A stretch of 64,000 nt of DNA, from contig JAGCNL010000044.1 in the NCBI GenBank assembly GCA_017645945.1, forward strand, positions 1 to 64,000, given 5' to 3'. Origin of the DNA: Salinivirgaceae bacterium (GTDB lineage Bacteria > Bacteroidota > Bacteroidia > Bacteroidales > SZUA-534). Of the stretch, positions 8,751 through 17,766 are shown in pieces; the first letter of the stretch is position 1; each line of letters opens with the position of its first letter. Both the position numbers and the translations under genes were made by a program. Below the pieces are notes generated by a model. It was not told where the DNA came from, searched no databases, and saw only the letters and a program-made list of their open reading frames with translations.

Positions 8751-10160
8751 ATGGAAATGTTTTCGAAAGAGACCTATATCGCCCGTCGCGCGGCTTTGGC
8801 TGCGGCAATGGGCAACGGCGTGGGACTTTTTTTAGGCAATGCCGAATCGCCGATGAACTATGCCGACAACACTTATAACTTCCGTCAGGACAGCACTTTC
8901 CTTTATTTTTTCGGATTGCACAAACCGAATCTGGCGGCGGTTGTCGATTTTGAGTCGGGCGACGAGTGGCTTTTTGGCGATGATGCCGACATCGACGATG
9001 TGGTGTGGACTGGTCCGCTGCCGTCGGTGGCCGATTTTGCCGCAACGTGCGGTGTTGCTCACAGTGAGCCGATGTCGGGTTTGGCCAAATTGCTGTCGAA
9101 ACTGGTGGGGAAGGGGCGCAAAATTCATTATCTTCCGCCTTATCGCACCGACACAATGCTCTGGTTGTCAACGCTTCTCGACAAGAAAATATCGGAAGTG
9201 GGGCAGCAGTGCTCGCTCGAACTGATTAAGGCCGTCATCGACCTGCGTGCCGTGAAATCGGACGAAGAGATTGCCGAGATTGAGCGCGCGTGCGCCATTG
9301 GCTACGAGATGCACACGGCGGCCATGCGGCTGGTGAAGACGGCGGCAAGCGAGCGCGACATTCACTGCATTGTCGACAGCATACCATTAAAATATGGTGG
9401 CACCACGTCGTTCACCACAATTCTGACGCAGAACGGGCAAACGCTGCATAACCACTTGCACGACAAGCCGATAACACCTGGACGGCTGATGCTTGTCGAT
9501 GCTGGCGCCGAAACGCCGATGGGCTATGCGTCGGACTTCACACGCACGTTCCCTGTTAGTGGCCAATTCACTCAGCGTCAGAAAGATATCTATCAGATTG
9601 TGCTCGACACCAACGACCGTGCTCTTGAACTGGCCCGCCCTGGCGTGACCTATCAGAGCGTGCACCTTGAGTGCTGCAAGACGATTGCTTCGGGGTTGAA
9701 GGCTTTGGGGCTGATGCGCGGCGATGTTGACGAAGCCGTGGCCGCTGGCGCTCACGCGCTGTTCCTGCCGCACGGGTTGGGCCACATGATGGGGCTCGAT
9801 GTTCACGATATGGAAAATTTAGGGCAGATTTATGTGGGCTACAACAACGAGACGCGCCCGATTGAGCAGTTCGGCACGTCGTCGCTGCGGATGGGACGCA
9901 AGTTGCAGCCTGGCTTTGTTGTGACCGACGAGCCTGGAATCTACTTCATTCCCGAGTTGTTCGAGAAATGGCGCGCCGAGCACCTGCACGAGCAGTTCAT
10001 CAACTACGCCGAAGTGGCCAAATATCTCGATTTTGGCGGAATCCGCATTGAAGATGACCTGCTGATAACCGCCGACGGTGCCCGCCGTTTGGGTGAGCGG
10101 CGCATTCCTGCCACCATCAGCGAAGTTGAAGAAGAAATGACCAAAACTCTTTCATTATGA
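8751..10160 (+). CDS. Xaa-Pro aminopeptidase (peptidase family M24B)
   Basis: This 469-residue protein has an N-terminal creatinase-like domain and a C-terminal pita-bread metallopeptidase domain. The five metal ligands are recognisable: Asp in LVDAGAE, Asp in SDFTRTFPVSG, His in PHGLGHMMGLDVHD, Glu in DEPGIYF and Glu in RIEDDLL. It removes N-terminal residues that precede proline and is probably cytoplasmic, since no signal peptide is present. Its stop codon overlaps the serpin start (ATGA at 10157), so the two genes are translationally coupled. Length is normal for bacterial aminopeptidase P. Confidence 0.93.
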   Translation: MEMFSKETYIARRAALAAAMGNGVGLFLGNAESPMNYADNTYNFRQDSTFLYFFGLHKPNLAAVVDFESGDEWLFGDDADIDDVVWTGPLPSVADFAATCGVAHSEPMSGLAKLLSKLVGKGRKIHYLPPYRTDTMLWLSTLLDKKISEVGQQCSLELIKAVIDLRAVKSDEEIAEIERACAIGYEMHTAAMRLVKTAASERDIHCIVDSIPLKYGGTTSFTTILTQNGQTLHNHLHDKPITPGRLMLVDAGAETPMGYASDFTRTFPVSGQFTQRQKDIYQIVLDTNDRALELARPGVTYQSVHLECCKTIASGLKALGLMRGDVDEAVAAGAHALFLPHGLGHMMGLDVHDMENLGQIYVGYNNETRPIEQFGTSSLRMGRKLQPGFVVTDEPGIYFIPELFEKWRAEHLHEQFINYAEVAKYLDFGGIRIEDDLLITADGARRLGERRIPATISEVEEEMTKTLSL

Positions 10161-11338
10161 GATGGATAATCGCATTATGTCTGACAGTGGCGGCATCAGC
10201 GTCGGTTTGTGGGCAGTGGGTTGGGCCGCTGTCGCGCGATGTGAACGGATTCGCGATGGGTGCGTATGCTCGGCTGGCCGAAGCGGGCGACAATTTTGTC
10301 TTCTCACCGTTGAGCCTGAATTTTGCAATGCGTATGGTTGAAGAAGGTGCGCGCCGCACTACAAGTGCTGAAATGGCGGCTGTGCTGAACCCCGCCGAAG
10401 GTGCAGAACAGATTGGCGGCAATGTGCGGCGGTATCAGGCAAGTTTGAACGGCAATGGCGCTTGCGAACTGACCATTGCAAATTCGGTTTGGGTGGCGAA
10501 AGGCTATGGTTTGCTGCCTGCGTTTGTCGATACTCTGAAATTGTGCTACGGCGCGGCTTGCGGACAGTTGAACTTTGCCACACGGCGGGCTTGCCGTCTG
10601 GCGTGCGCCGAAGTCAACCGTTGGGTGGCTGGACAAACCGATGGAAAAATCACTAACCTGCTCAACGATAATATGTTGAACGCCAACACGCGGATGGTCC
10701 TGGTCAACGCTATCAACTTTAAATGTCAGTGGATGAGTAAGTTCAAGCCGAAAAACAGTTCGGGTAAAGATTTTTATTCAATCGACGGAAGCACCAAAAA
10801 CATAACCTTCATGTCGCAAACTGGCGATTTTGACTATTGTGAAACTGCTGATTTTAAGGCCGTTGAAATGCCATACGAAGGCGGCCGTTTTTCGATGCTC
10901 ATTGTCATGCCCGCTGATGGGCAGTTTGGCAAGTTTGAATCTGAACTCACATCGGATTTTGTTGGTTGTGTGGTTGATAGCCTTGACAATGAGCATGTTG
11001 CATTGTCGATGCCGAAGTTCAATGCGTCGTCGTCAGTCGATTTTGGGCAGATTCTGAAGTCGATGGGCATTGTTGAGGCATTCGGCGGCAATGCCGATTT
11101 TTCGGGAATGTCGGGTAAGGCAGATTTACAACTCTCGAAAGTGGTGCAAAAAACTGTGGTTGAGGTGGATGAGTCAGGTACGGAAGCGGCTTCGGCCACA
11201 GCAGCAACAATGATGGTCAAGTCGGCATATTTCCCTAAAACCATGCATTTTGACGTTGACCACCCGTTTGTCTATTTCATTCGTGACACGCAAACCAATA
11301 TTATTTTGTTTGCCGGGCGCTATGTCAAGGCTCAGTAA
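10157..11338 (+). CDS. Secreted serpin (serine protease inhibitor), predicted P1 Lys
   Basis: This 393-residue serpin begins with a signal peptide (cleavage likely after about residue 19, SVCGQ). Conserved features include NAINFKCQW, MPYEGGRFSMLIVMP and the C-terminal HPFVYFIRDTQTNIILFAGR. The reactive loop hinge VDESGTEAASATAA is rich in small residues, as required for an inhibitory serpin. Counting from the conserved Glu as P17 places Lys at P1 and Ser at P1' (VKS), which predicts trypsin-like target proteases. It overlaps the aminopeptidase gene by 4 bases, and its 3' end overlaps the convergent lipoprotein gene by 14 bases. It probably protects the cell surface from host or neighbour proteases, as does the macroglobulin encoded nearby. 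Confidence 0.93.
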   Translation: MRWIIALCLTVAASASVCGQWVGPLSRDVNGFAMGAYARLAEAGDNFVFSPLSLNFAMRMVEEGARRTTSAEMAAVLNPAEGAEQIGGNVRRYQASLNGNGACELTIANSVWVAKGYGLLPAFVDTLKLCYGAACGQLNFATRRACRLACAEVNRWVAGQTDGKITNLLNDNMLNANTRMVLVNAINFKCQWMSKFKPKNSSGKDFYSIDGSTKNITFMSQTGDFDYCETADFKAVEMPYEGGRFSMLIVMPADGQFGKFESELTSDFVGCVVDSLDNEHVALSMPKFNASSSVDFGQILKSMGIVEAFGGNADFSGMSGKADLQLSKVVQKTVVEVDESGTEAASATAATMMVKSAYFPKTMHFDVDHPFVYFIRDTQTNIILFAGRYVKAQ

Positions 11339-11906
11339 TCTCGCCTATAATTTCCTGACCGTCAAGAGTTAGCAGGTATTTGCGCGAGAATGTCTCTTCG
11401 GGCAACGAGCCTTGTTGGCCAATGAAGGTGCAGTATTGAATGCGACCAATTGCAGAATCGCCCATCTGCTTGTATCGCTTTGTTTTGCAAATGATTGTAT
11501 TCAGGCTGGTGCTTTCGGGATTGTTGTTATAGGCATCGATAATCTGCAAGGCGCATTCACGTTTGTTCTCCATCGATTTGATTCCCACATTGATGGCTTT
11601 TTTCATCGGTGCGTCGTTTTCGCGTTCGGCTTTGTGCTGCGCATCGGCAATGGAAATAGCAAGCGAGTCGATGAAATTCTGCTGAATACCAATGAGTTGC
11701 TCTTTTTGCTTTTGATATTCATTGTTGCAGATGGCAAGGCTGTCGGAGGCTGTAAATGTTTTTAATTCGCTGATTTCAAGAATTTTCGCAACTCTGATTT
11801 GATGCCTTTCCTGTTCGTATTGCGCAACGTAATCTGGCACATTATCAGTGCAGGCTGCAACCATCGCAGGTAACGCGAAAACCAATATTTTGAGTGTGCG
11901 ATTCAT
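11325..11906 (-). CDS. Small lipoprotein of unknown function
   Basis: This 193-residue protein has a lipoprotein signal peptide ending in the lipobox MVAAC (Cys19), so it should be membrane-anchored outside the cytoplasm. The rest is hydrophilic with a helical, Lys/Glu/Gln-rich middle. Two Cys-containing segments (NKRECALQ and TIICKTKRYKQMGD) are followed by a short beta-rich end. I do not recognise a family. It is convergent with the serpin gene (14-base overlap). The start codon lies only a few bases after a hairpin plus T-run, described separately. Confidence 0.7.
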   Translation of the reverse strand: MNRTLKILVFALPAMVAACTDNVPDYVAQYEQERHQIRVAKILEISELKTFTASDSLAICNNEYQKQKEQLIGIQQNFIDSLAISIADAQHKAERENDAPMKKAINVGIKSMENKRECALQIIDAYNNNPESTSLNTIICKTKRYKQMGDSAIGRIQYCTFIGQQGSLPEETFSRKYLLTLDGQEIIGEITEP

Positions 11907-11913
11907 ACCGCCG

Positions 11914-11951
11914 TAAAAATAAAAAAACCTTCAGAAAAATATCTGAAGGTT
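11914..11951 (-). terminator. Hairpin with T-tract directly before the lipoprotein start
   Basis: On the minus strand, a 10-bp stem (arms 11926-11935 and 11942-11951, loop 6) is followed by a T-rich run ending 8 bases before the ATG at 11906. It has the form of an intrinsic terminator or attenuator. The T-run also contains TATTTTTA (11914-11921), 7 of 8 to the -7 consensus, which would give a nearly leaderless mRNA. A second 8-bp stem (11960-11967 with 11981-11988) lies just upstream. Confidence 0.55.
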
Positions 11952-12044
11952 GTTGACGTGGTAATAAGGTATCCTTTGCATTATTACCAATTAGGAATGT
12001 ATCTGTCTCGTAATGCATGTGGACATGTCCGTAAATTAGCAATA

Positions 12045-12072
12045 AAAAAGGCGCTCAATTGAGCGCCTTTTT
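12045..12072 (-). terminator. Intrinsic terminator of the macroglobulin gene
   Basis: A near-perfect palindrome GGCGCTCAATTGAGCGCC is flanked by A and T runs. It starts 7 bases after the minus-strand stop at 12079. Confidence 0.85.
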
Positions 12073-12078
12073 CTCTTC

Positions 12079-15000
12079 CTATTCCACTTCCACTTCGGCA
12101 CCAACCGTCATGGCCTGCTTGTCGTTGTCGTACATTGCATAGGCCTTTACGGGCGGCAGATAGAACTTGCCGCCGTAGGTGGCGCAGAGTTTCACTGTTA
12201 TTTCAACTTTTTTATTCGGTGCCAGATAATCGATATAGCTGTAAACACGGTCGTCGCGAATATCCTGATATGACAGCGAGTTGCTCTCAGCCTGACCGCC
12301 CTCCATAAAGCGCTCGTTAAGGATTTCCCAACCTGACGGGATATACTGCTCAATGGCCACGTTGCGAATGGCAAAATCGGTGGTGTTTCGCACGGTAATC
12401 ACCGCCTCAATGTTGTCGCCCGAATGCAGATTGGTAACATCAACATCCTGCTTGGTGTTGAAATCGATATATCTGACACTGAGCGCCAGCTTGTTGTTGA
12501 TGGCTTCCTCGTTGGCGCGCGGCGGTATTCCCGACCGGCGGACCTTGACAAATATCGTACTCTTGCCTTTGTTTGTGACTGTAAGCGGGCTGTAGCTGTC
12601 AACCGACTTGCACAGGTCGAAAGTGCTTATAAGCTCGGTCTTAGAATTAACATCCTGCTTGTTGCCGTCATACTCATATCTGAACTCAGCCGGCTGCGGT
12701 TTGCCTGTAACTTCGTAGAAATGCGACACTGAATAGAGGCAGAACGCTATGCTCTGTGTGCTTAACCAGCGCTCGTCCGACATTATATCAGATATCTGCT
12801 TTATATATTCCGAAGCCTCCTGTGCGCGTCCCAAATCGGTGAGTACCATAGCTTTCACGGCAATATCGCGGTAGGTGCTGCCATAGGAGTAATCGTCATC
12901 GCCGTATTCCGACTCCACTGTGTGAGCAAGAATCTCATTGGCTATATCCTTGCGTCCGGCAAGCGCGTAACTTCCGGCAAGGAACCACGCGGTGTTATCG
13001 CCCAAACCGCTGGCATTACCTTTCATTCTGTTCATGGCGCTCATATCGGCCATGTTATTGAGAGCCAGTACATAAAGCCTGTAGGCCTGAATCAGGGCTT
13101 GGGAATTACGTGAACTATACGTCCAACGGTTGGCTTCGTTCTTAAGGTAGTTGAGCAGCGCCGGCTTGACACCGTCGGGTATGCGGTAGCCTTTGGCTTC
13201 GGCCGTTGTTATGCAGTGCATGGCGTAAATGCTTCCCCACTCGTTGGGAGTCCTATTGCCCTGCCAGTAAGCCATTCCGCCTGAAACGGTCTGGAATCCG
13301 CGGTATTTATTCAAACCCGACTGAACATTCTTCTGCACATCGTAAGCCTTCTGCGGAGAGAGTGTTGTCAGTTCGCTGAGCATGAGTTGCGCCAGCACTT
13401 TTGAAGTTGTCTGCTCAATGCATCCGTGCGGATATCCCACAAGATAATCGAGACGCTCGTTAAGGTTGATTGGGACAATGGACGATACCTCGAGCGACAG
13501 GTCGTTGGTGCCACTCAAGCCGAATAACTCAGGTTTTATTACCTGCGACTCGCCGGCGGCAATTGTGTAACTGTCCGACTTGCTCTGCGGCAGTTGGCGG
13601 TATTGCACCTCTATTGGTGTGCTGTACGACGCCTTCTCGCCCTTCGCCTCGCACGTCAGGCTTATGTTTCCGACCTGGGCCGTTGACGAAGTCCTCACTC
13701 TGAATTTCACAGTCTTATCGCCTATCGAATTCAGTTCGACAACCTGCTTGCTGTCGCCTATAATTGTCATTCCGTCAGACACTTTCAGTCTCACATAGAC
13801 ATCGCCCATACCTTGCTCTGTGGCGAACACCGTAGCCGACACTTCCATTTCCTCATCGCAGCCTATCATTCGCGGCAGAGTGGCTGTTACCATAAGCGGC
13901 CGCGCCACAAACACGCTCTTGTCGGTACTGCCGAAGGCTTTGCCGTTGGTGGCGATAACCATAACGCGCACGCGGCCGTTGTAGTTAGGCATATAAAGTT
14001 TGTGCGTTGCGGTCTTACCTTTATCCAATGTGCACGGCCCCACAAACTGCACAACTGGTTTGAAACGGTCAGCCGTTGGGTCGGAGTTTTCCTGGGCTTC
14101 ATCGTCACCGCCAATCGAGAACATCTGCTCAATCTTTCCTCCGTATGCGCCTAAAATATTGTTATACACATCCCAATAGCGGATTCCGAGCGCCTCTTTT
14201 CCGTTGAACGCGCGCCACGGGTCGGGTGTTTTGAAGTTGGTCAGGTCGAGCAGGCCCTCATCGACAATTGCCAGCGTGTAAGACATCGGCCGTCCCTTCT
14301 GCTCACTCACTTTCACCGTGTAGGCCTCGCAGGAGCGCAGTTTGTCGGCAACTGTTGCAACGGGCAGCAGGTGCGAGTCGGGATTGTCAACGATAAGCGT
14401 GGTAACTCCGTACATGCGTATCGGCCGGTCGTTGTCGGATTGCTGATACTTTTGAATCAGCATTATGTGTATGTAAGCGTTAGGCGCCATCTCAGGTGTT
14501 ATATCTATCGAAACCGTCTTATTGCCGTCGCCGTCGAAGAAGTAATTGGCTGTTGACAGAATCTTGGAACCGTTTTCGACATTGACAATGGCGCGCGAAC
14601 CGTTTGGCGCATAGAAACTTACCTGAGCCTGCTCGCCGGGAGCATACACGGCCTTGTCGGTCTGGAACTTGAGCGCGAACGCTGACTCCGAATCGCCGTC
14701 AGTCTGACGCGGTTGGCCGCTCGGCCAGTCGAAGTATGAGGTTATCGCTGTCGAATGGCCTTTTCTTGCGTCGGCAACGCGTATGTAGTACGAGCCCCAA
14801 TTGTCACCGTTAACCTCCATTCGGTATGTGGCCATGCCGCGTTTGTCGGTAGTTACGCGGGCAGTGGTCACCGGTTCGCGGTAGGTGTCGTTGACGTACT
14901 CGGCCACTTCGCCGTCGTCAGAATTCCACCACCACCAGTATTTCAGTTTATAGACACTCACTTTGCACTCGACATTCGGTACCGGATTTCCATCGTCGTC

Positions 15001-17580
15001 AACGCTGACAATGCTGAACTCGTGCGGATTGTCGGTGCTGAGCCATCCGTAGCGGGTATCGGCCTTCGGCTCTTTAATGCCAATGTAGCGCTTGAACGGC
15101 GAGTAAGGCACCGAAATGCTGTTAATGCTGAAATCGCCCGACTCCTCATACACTTTTGTTGTGAGGCCGGCGCGCATCTTGCCCGGTGCGTTGGTGCTGG
15201 TTGCCAGATTGACAGTTGTGTTTGCATTGCCGTCGGCATCAAGGGTCCCCTTAACCAGCGGTTGCTCCTCGGTACGGAACCTGTTGTAAGAGTCTTCGAA
15301 AGTGTAATCGCTGTATTTCTCGAATGACGTTGAAGTCTTGCTGATAGTCAGCTTGATATCGTATTTAAGATTGCGGACCGGATTGCCATTGAGCCACTCG
15401 CTGTGCAGGCTCACAATATTGCTCGACGGTGTCAGTTTGTTGTCAGGAACGCTGAGAGCCACTTTCAGCCGGTTCGGTTTCACCGTCTCAACGCGCAAAT
15501 ACTTGCTATACTCCGAATTACCGGCTCTTACCTTTGCCGTCCATTGTCCGGTTGGGGCATCGGTGGCTATTGGCAAATCGAAGCAATATAGCCCCATGCT
15601 ACCCTCGGGCACTGTACGGGTTGTGTACAGCTGGCCTTGCGGTGTGGAAAGGCTGATTGTCACCGGATAATCGTCGCCGATATTTCCGATACGGTCGTTA
15701 AGAATGAAAGCCAAATGCAGCGTGTCGCCAGGTCTCCAGACTCCGCGCTCGCCGTAAATGAATCCGCGGGTGCCATTCTGCAATATCTCGCCGCCGACAT
15801 CGAAGTTACTGGTTGAGAGTGCCGAACCGTTATCGACACGCATATAAGTGCGCTGCTCGCCTTTGTAGGCGGCAATGTAGAAGGCCTTGTTCTCGGGCTT
15901 GTCGAAGACGGCGAAACCATTGGCGTCGGTACGGGTCGAGGCTATCCGGTCACCCTGATAGTTATACATTTTCAGGTCGACATCGGGCTCCGGTGCGGCT
16001 GTTAGCAGGTTGTTTACCCAGACATTCATTTTGTCATCGCTGCCGCTCTCGGCGACTATTCCCAGATTGGTGGCAAGCACATTCACCGAGCAAACGCGGT
16101 GATTGTAGTACGAGGACTCCGTAGGGTCGCTCGAACGCCAATAGTAGTAGTCATCATCATCGTCGTAATAATAGAAGTCGTAATCATAACGGCTCTCCTC
16201 CGACGACTCTCTGCTGTTGAAATAATTGGTCAGCTCGGCATCGGTGTAGCTGGTCTCGTTGGCGCCCGGATATGCCGACAGCAGCTTCTCGACACTCAGA
16301 CTAACGCGATAAATGGCGCCCAGCTCGGGTGTTATCAACTCGTTCAGTTTAATTGCGAAAGTGTTGGTCGACGACAAATCGTTCTCTTCCGAATCGAACA
16401 ATATCAATTTATGCGCCACCAGACGGCCGACACGCTTAAGCTCATTCGAGCCGCTAATGCTGTTCACCTGCAGAAACTGTCCTATGTTGCGTTCTTTTAT
16501 CTTAATCACCTTGACCAGAACTCCTCGGTAATAGCATGACGAGAAAGGAATTATCAGATTGTCGGTGAGCGGGATAAGCGTGCCTGTGCGCAACAGTGAC
16601 AACTCTGGTTTGTCGCCGCCAAGGTCAACGGCAAACGTCCTGTCCTCCATTGTCTGCTTGGCTTCGCGGTTTGGCAGGCCTGCCATCACAAGCACGTTAA
16701 CCTTGCCTTTGGCTTTGCCGTCGATAAAAATGCGGAAGGTATTGCCGTCGGCCTCATATTGCTCGCACGGCTTGCCGTCGATTTTTATGAACGAAGCCAC
16801 TGTTTCCGCCTTGCCCAAAGTGCTGTTAAACGCCACCTCAATGCAGCGCGTGGGCTTTGTCAAATAATTGACTTGCCAGACATCGAAAGAGGTGAAAGCA
16901 GGAATGGTGGCTTTCACCGTCCCAAAATGGCCCGTTTCGTCAGCCTTATAGTAGTAGCTGAAATCGTAATCGGTTGTTCCGCCCTTTATGCCGCTGATAG
17001 TGGCCTCATGGCGTTTGCCGTCGGTGCTGTGGGTCCATTCAATCTTCTGGAACGGGTCGGAAAAAGATCCGCATTTCTCAACATCCTCGTCCGACTCGCG
17101 GTCGACAGTTATGACTGACAGTTTTATCTTGAAGAGCCCCTCGCCCGAGTCGTCGATACTATAGTCGCTGAAAAATGCATTGGCCTGCCATGCAAAGGCG
17201 GAGAACTTAAACATGAATTTGCCCTCAGGTTTGTCTACGCCAAGCAATTCATTCACATCGGCAACTACAGTGTAGGTTTTGCCTGCCTTCAGCGGTTTCG
17301 AAGGTGTGAACTCTATCAGTTTATTGTCGTTCAGCACGACCCAATCTCCGCTTAAAGCGGGACTGATACTCACATATTTAGAAATACTTTTGCCATCAGC
17401 ATACGAGTCAATAATCTCACGATTGAACTCAATGCTTATTTTCGAATCACGCGGCACCTCGCTGGGTGTGACTGCATCGACATAAGGACTGTAACTTTTT
17501 AATTGCTTGTTTTCCGAATTGCAACCGGCAAAAACAGCGGCAAATGCCATTAGCAAAATGGACAGAATCTGCTTTTTCAT
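12079..17580 (-). CDS. Bacterial alpha-2-macroglobulin family lipoprotein
   Basis: This 1833-residue lipoprotein has signal peptide MKKQILSILLMAFAAVFAGC with the lipobox at Cys20. It shows Ig-like and MG domains (MG2 around GTRGFIYGERGVWRPGDTLH), then the thioester domain with YPHGCIEQTTS near residue 1385. The Cys and Gln needed for the internal thioester are present (CxEQ). Bacterial alpha-2-macroglobulins trap proteases in the periplasm or at the surface. An acidic Tyr/Asp-rich insert (YDYDFYYYDDDDDYYYW, near residue 465) is unusual. It is divergent from pbpC, a pairing also known as YfhM-PbpC in Enterobacteria. That suggests a combined role of protease defence and cell-wall repair after breach. 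Confidence 0.93.
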   Translation of the reverse strand: MKKQILSILLMAFAAVFAGCNSENKQLKSYSPYVDAVTPSEVPRDSKISIEFNREIIDSYADGKSISKYVSISPALSGDWVVLNDNKLIEFTPSKPLKAGKTYTVVADVNELLGVDKPEGKFMFKFSAFAWQANAFFSDYSIDDSGEGLFKIKLSVITVDRESDEDVEKCGSFSDPFQKIEWTHSTDGKRHEATISGIKGGTTDYDFSYYYKADETGHFGTVKATIPAFTSFDVWQVNYLTKPTRCIEVAFNSTLGKAETVASFIKIDGKPCEQYEADGNTFRIFIDGKAKGKVNVLVMAGLPNREAKQTMEDRTFAVDLGGDKPELSLLRTGTLIPLTDNLIIPFSSCYYRGVLVKVIKIKERNIGQFLQVNSISGSNELKRVGRLVAHKLILFDSEENDLSSTNTFAIKLNELITPELGAIYRVSLSVEKLLSAYPGANETSYTDAELTNYFNSRESSEESRYDYDFYYYDDDDDYYYWRSSDPTESSYYNHRVCSVNVLATNLGIVAESGSDDKMNVWVNNLLTAAPEPDVDLKMYNYQGDRIASTRTDANGFAVFDKPENKAFYIAAYKGEQRTYMRVDNGSALSTSNFDVGGEILQNGTRGFIYGERGVWRPGDTLHLAFILNDRIGNIGDDYPVTISLSTPQGQLYTTRTVPEGSMGLYCFDLPIATDAPTGQWTAKVRAGNSEYSKYLRVETVKPNRLKVALSVPDNKLTPSSNIVSLHSEWLNGNPVRNLKYDIKLTISKTSTSFEKYSDYTFEDSYNRFRTEEQPLVKGTLDADGNANTTVNLATSTNAPGKMRAGLTTKVYEESGDFSINSISVPYSPFKRYIGIKEPKADTRYGWLSTDNPHEFSIVSVDDDGNPVPNVECKVSVYKLKYWWWWNSDDGEVAEYVNDTYREPVTTARVTTDKRGMATYRMEVNGDNWGSYYIRVADARKGHSTAITSYFDWPSGQPRQTDGDSESAFALKFQTDKAVYAPGEQAQVSFYAPNGSRAIVNVENGSKILSTANYFFDGDGNKTVSIDITPEMAPNAYIHIMLIQKYQQSDNDRPIRMYGVTTLIVDNPDSHLLPVATVADKLRSCEAYTVKVSEQKGRPMSYTLAIVDEGLLDLTNFKTPDPWRAFNGKEALGIRYWDVYNNILGAYGGKIEQMFSIGGDDEAQENSDPTADRFKPVVQFVGPCTLDKGKTATHKLYMPNYNGRVRVMVIATNGKAFGSTDKSVFVARPLMVTATLPRMIGCDEEMEVSATVFATEQGMGDVYVRLKVSDGMTIIGDSKQVVELNSIGDKTVKFRVRTSSTAQVGNISLTCEAKGEKASYSTPIEVQYRQLPQSKSDSYTIAAGESQVIKPELFGLSGTNDLSLEVSSIVPINLNERLDYLVGYPHGCIEQTTSKVLAQLMLSELTTLSPQKAYDVQKNVQSGLNKYRGFQTVSGGMAYWQGNRTPNEWGSIYAMHCITTAEAKGYRIPDGVKPALLNYLKNEANRWTYSSRNSQALIQAYRLYVLALNNMADMSAMNRMKGNASGLGDNTAWFLAGSYALAGRKDIANEILAHTVESEYGDDDYSYGSTYRDIAVKAMVLTDLGRAQEASEYIKQISDIMSDERWLSTQSIAFCLYSVSHFYEVTGKPQPAEFRYEYDGNKQDVNSKTELISTFDLCKSVDSYSPLTVTNKGKSTIFVKVRRSGIPPRANEEAINNKLALSVRYIDFNTKQDVDVTNLHSGDNIEAVITVRNTTDFAIRNVAIEQYIPSGWEILNERFMEGGQAESNSLSYQDIRDDRVYSYIDYLAPNKKVEITVKLCATYGGKFYLPPVKAYAMYDNDKQAMTVGAEVEVE

Positions 17581-17604
17581 ACTTTTTGTTTTAAATTGGA
17601 ACTG

Positions 17605-17612
17605 CTAAGATA
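17605..17612 (-). promoter_or_regulatory. Putative -7 element of the macroglobulin gene
   Basis: Minus-strand TATCTTAG matches TAnnTTTG in 7 of 8 positions, about 25 bases before the start at 17580. Confidence 0.4.
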
Positions 17613-17641
17613 ATATATTATGCAATATTATTTCTCTCCGA

Positions 17642-17649
17642 TATATTTG
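17642..17649 (+). promoter_or_regulatory. -7 promoter element of pbpC
   Basis: TATATTTG is a perfect -7 word on the plus strand, 118 bases before pbpC. It would give a leader of about 110 bases, and no structure was recognised in that leader. Confidence 0.45.
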
Positions 17650-17766
17650 TGCAGACAGAAATATTACCGAAAAAACTAATTGATTTTTCACGTATTCAGG
17701 TTGGAAGGGTAATCGGCGGAATCATAAGAAACTCCAAATTTTATTAAAAAACACTTTTTTCACCCA

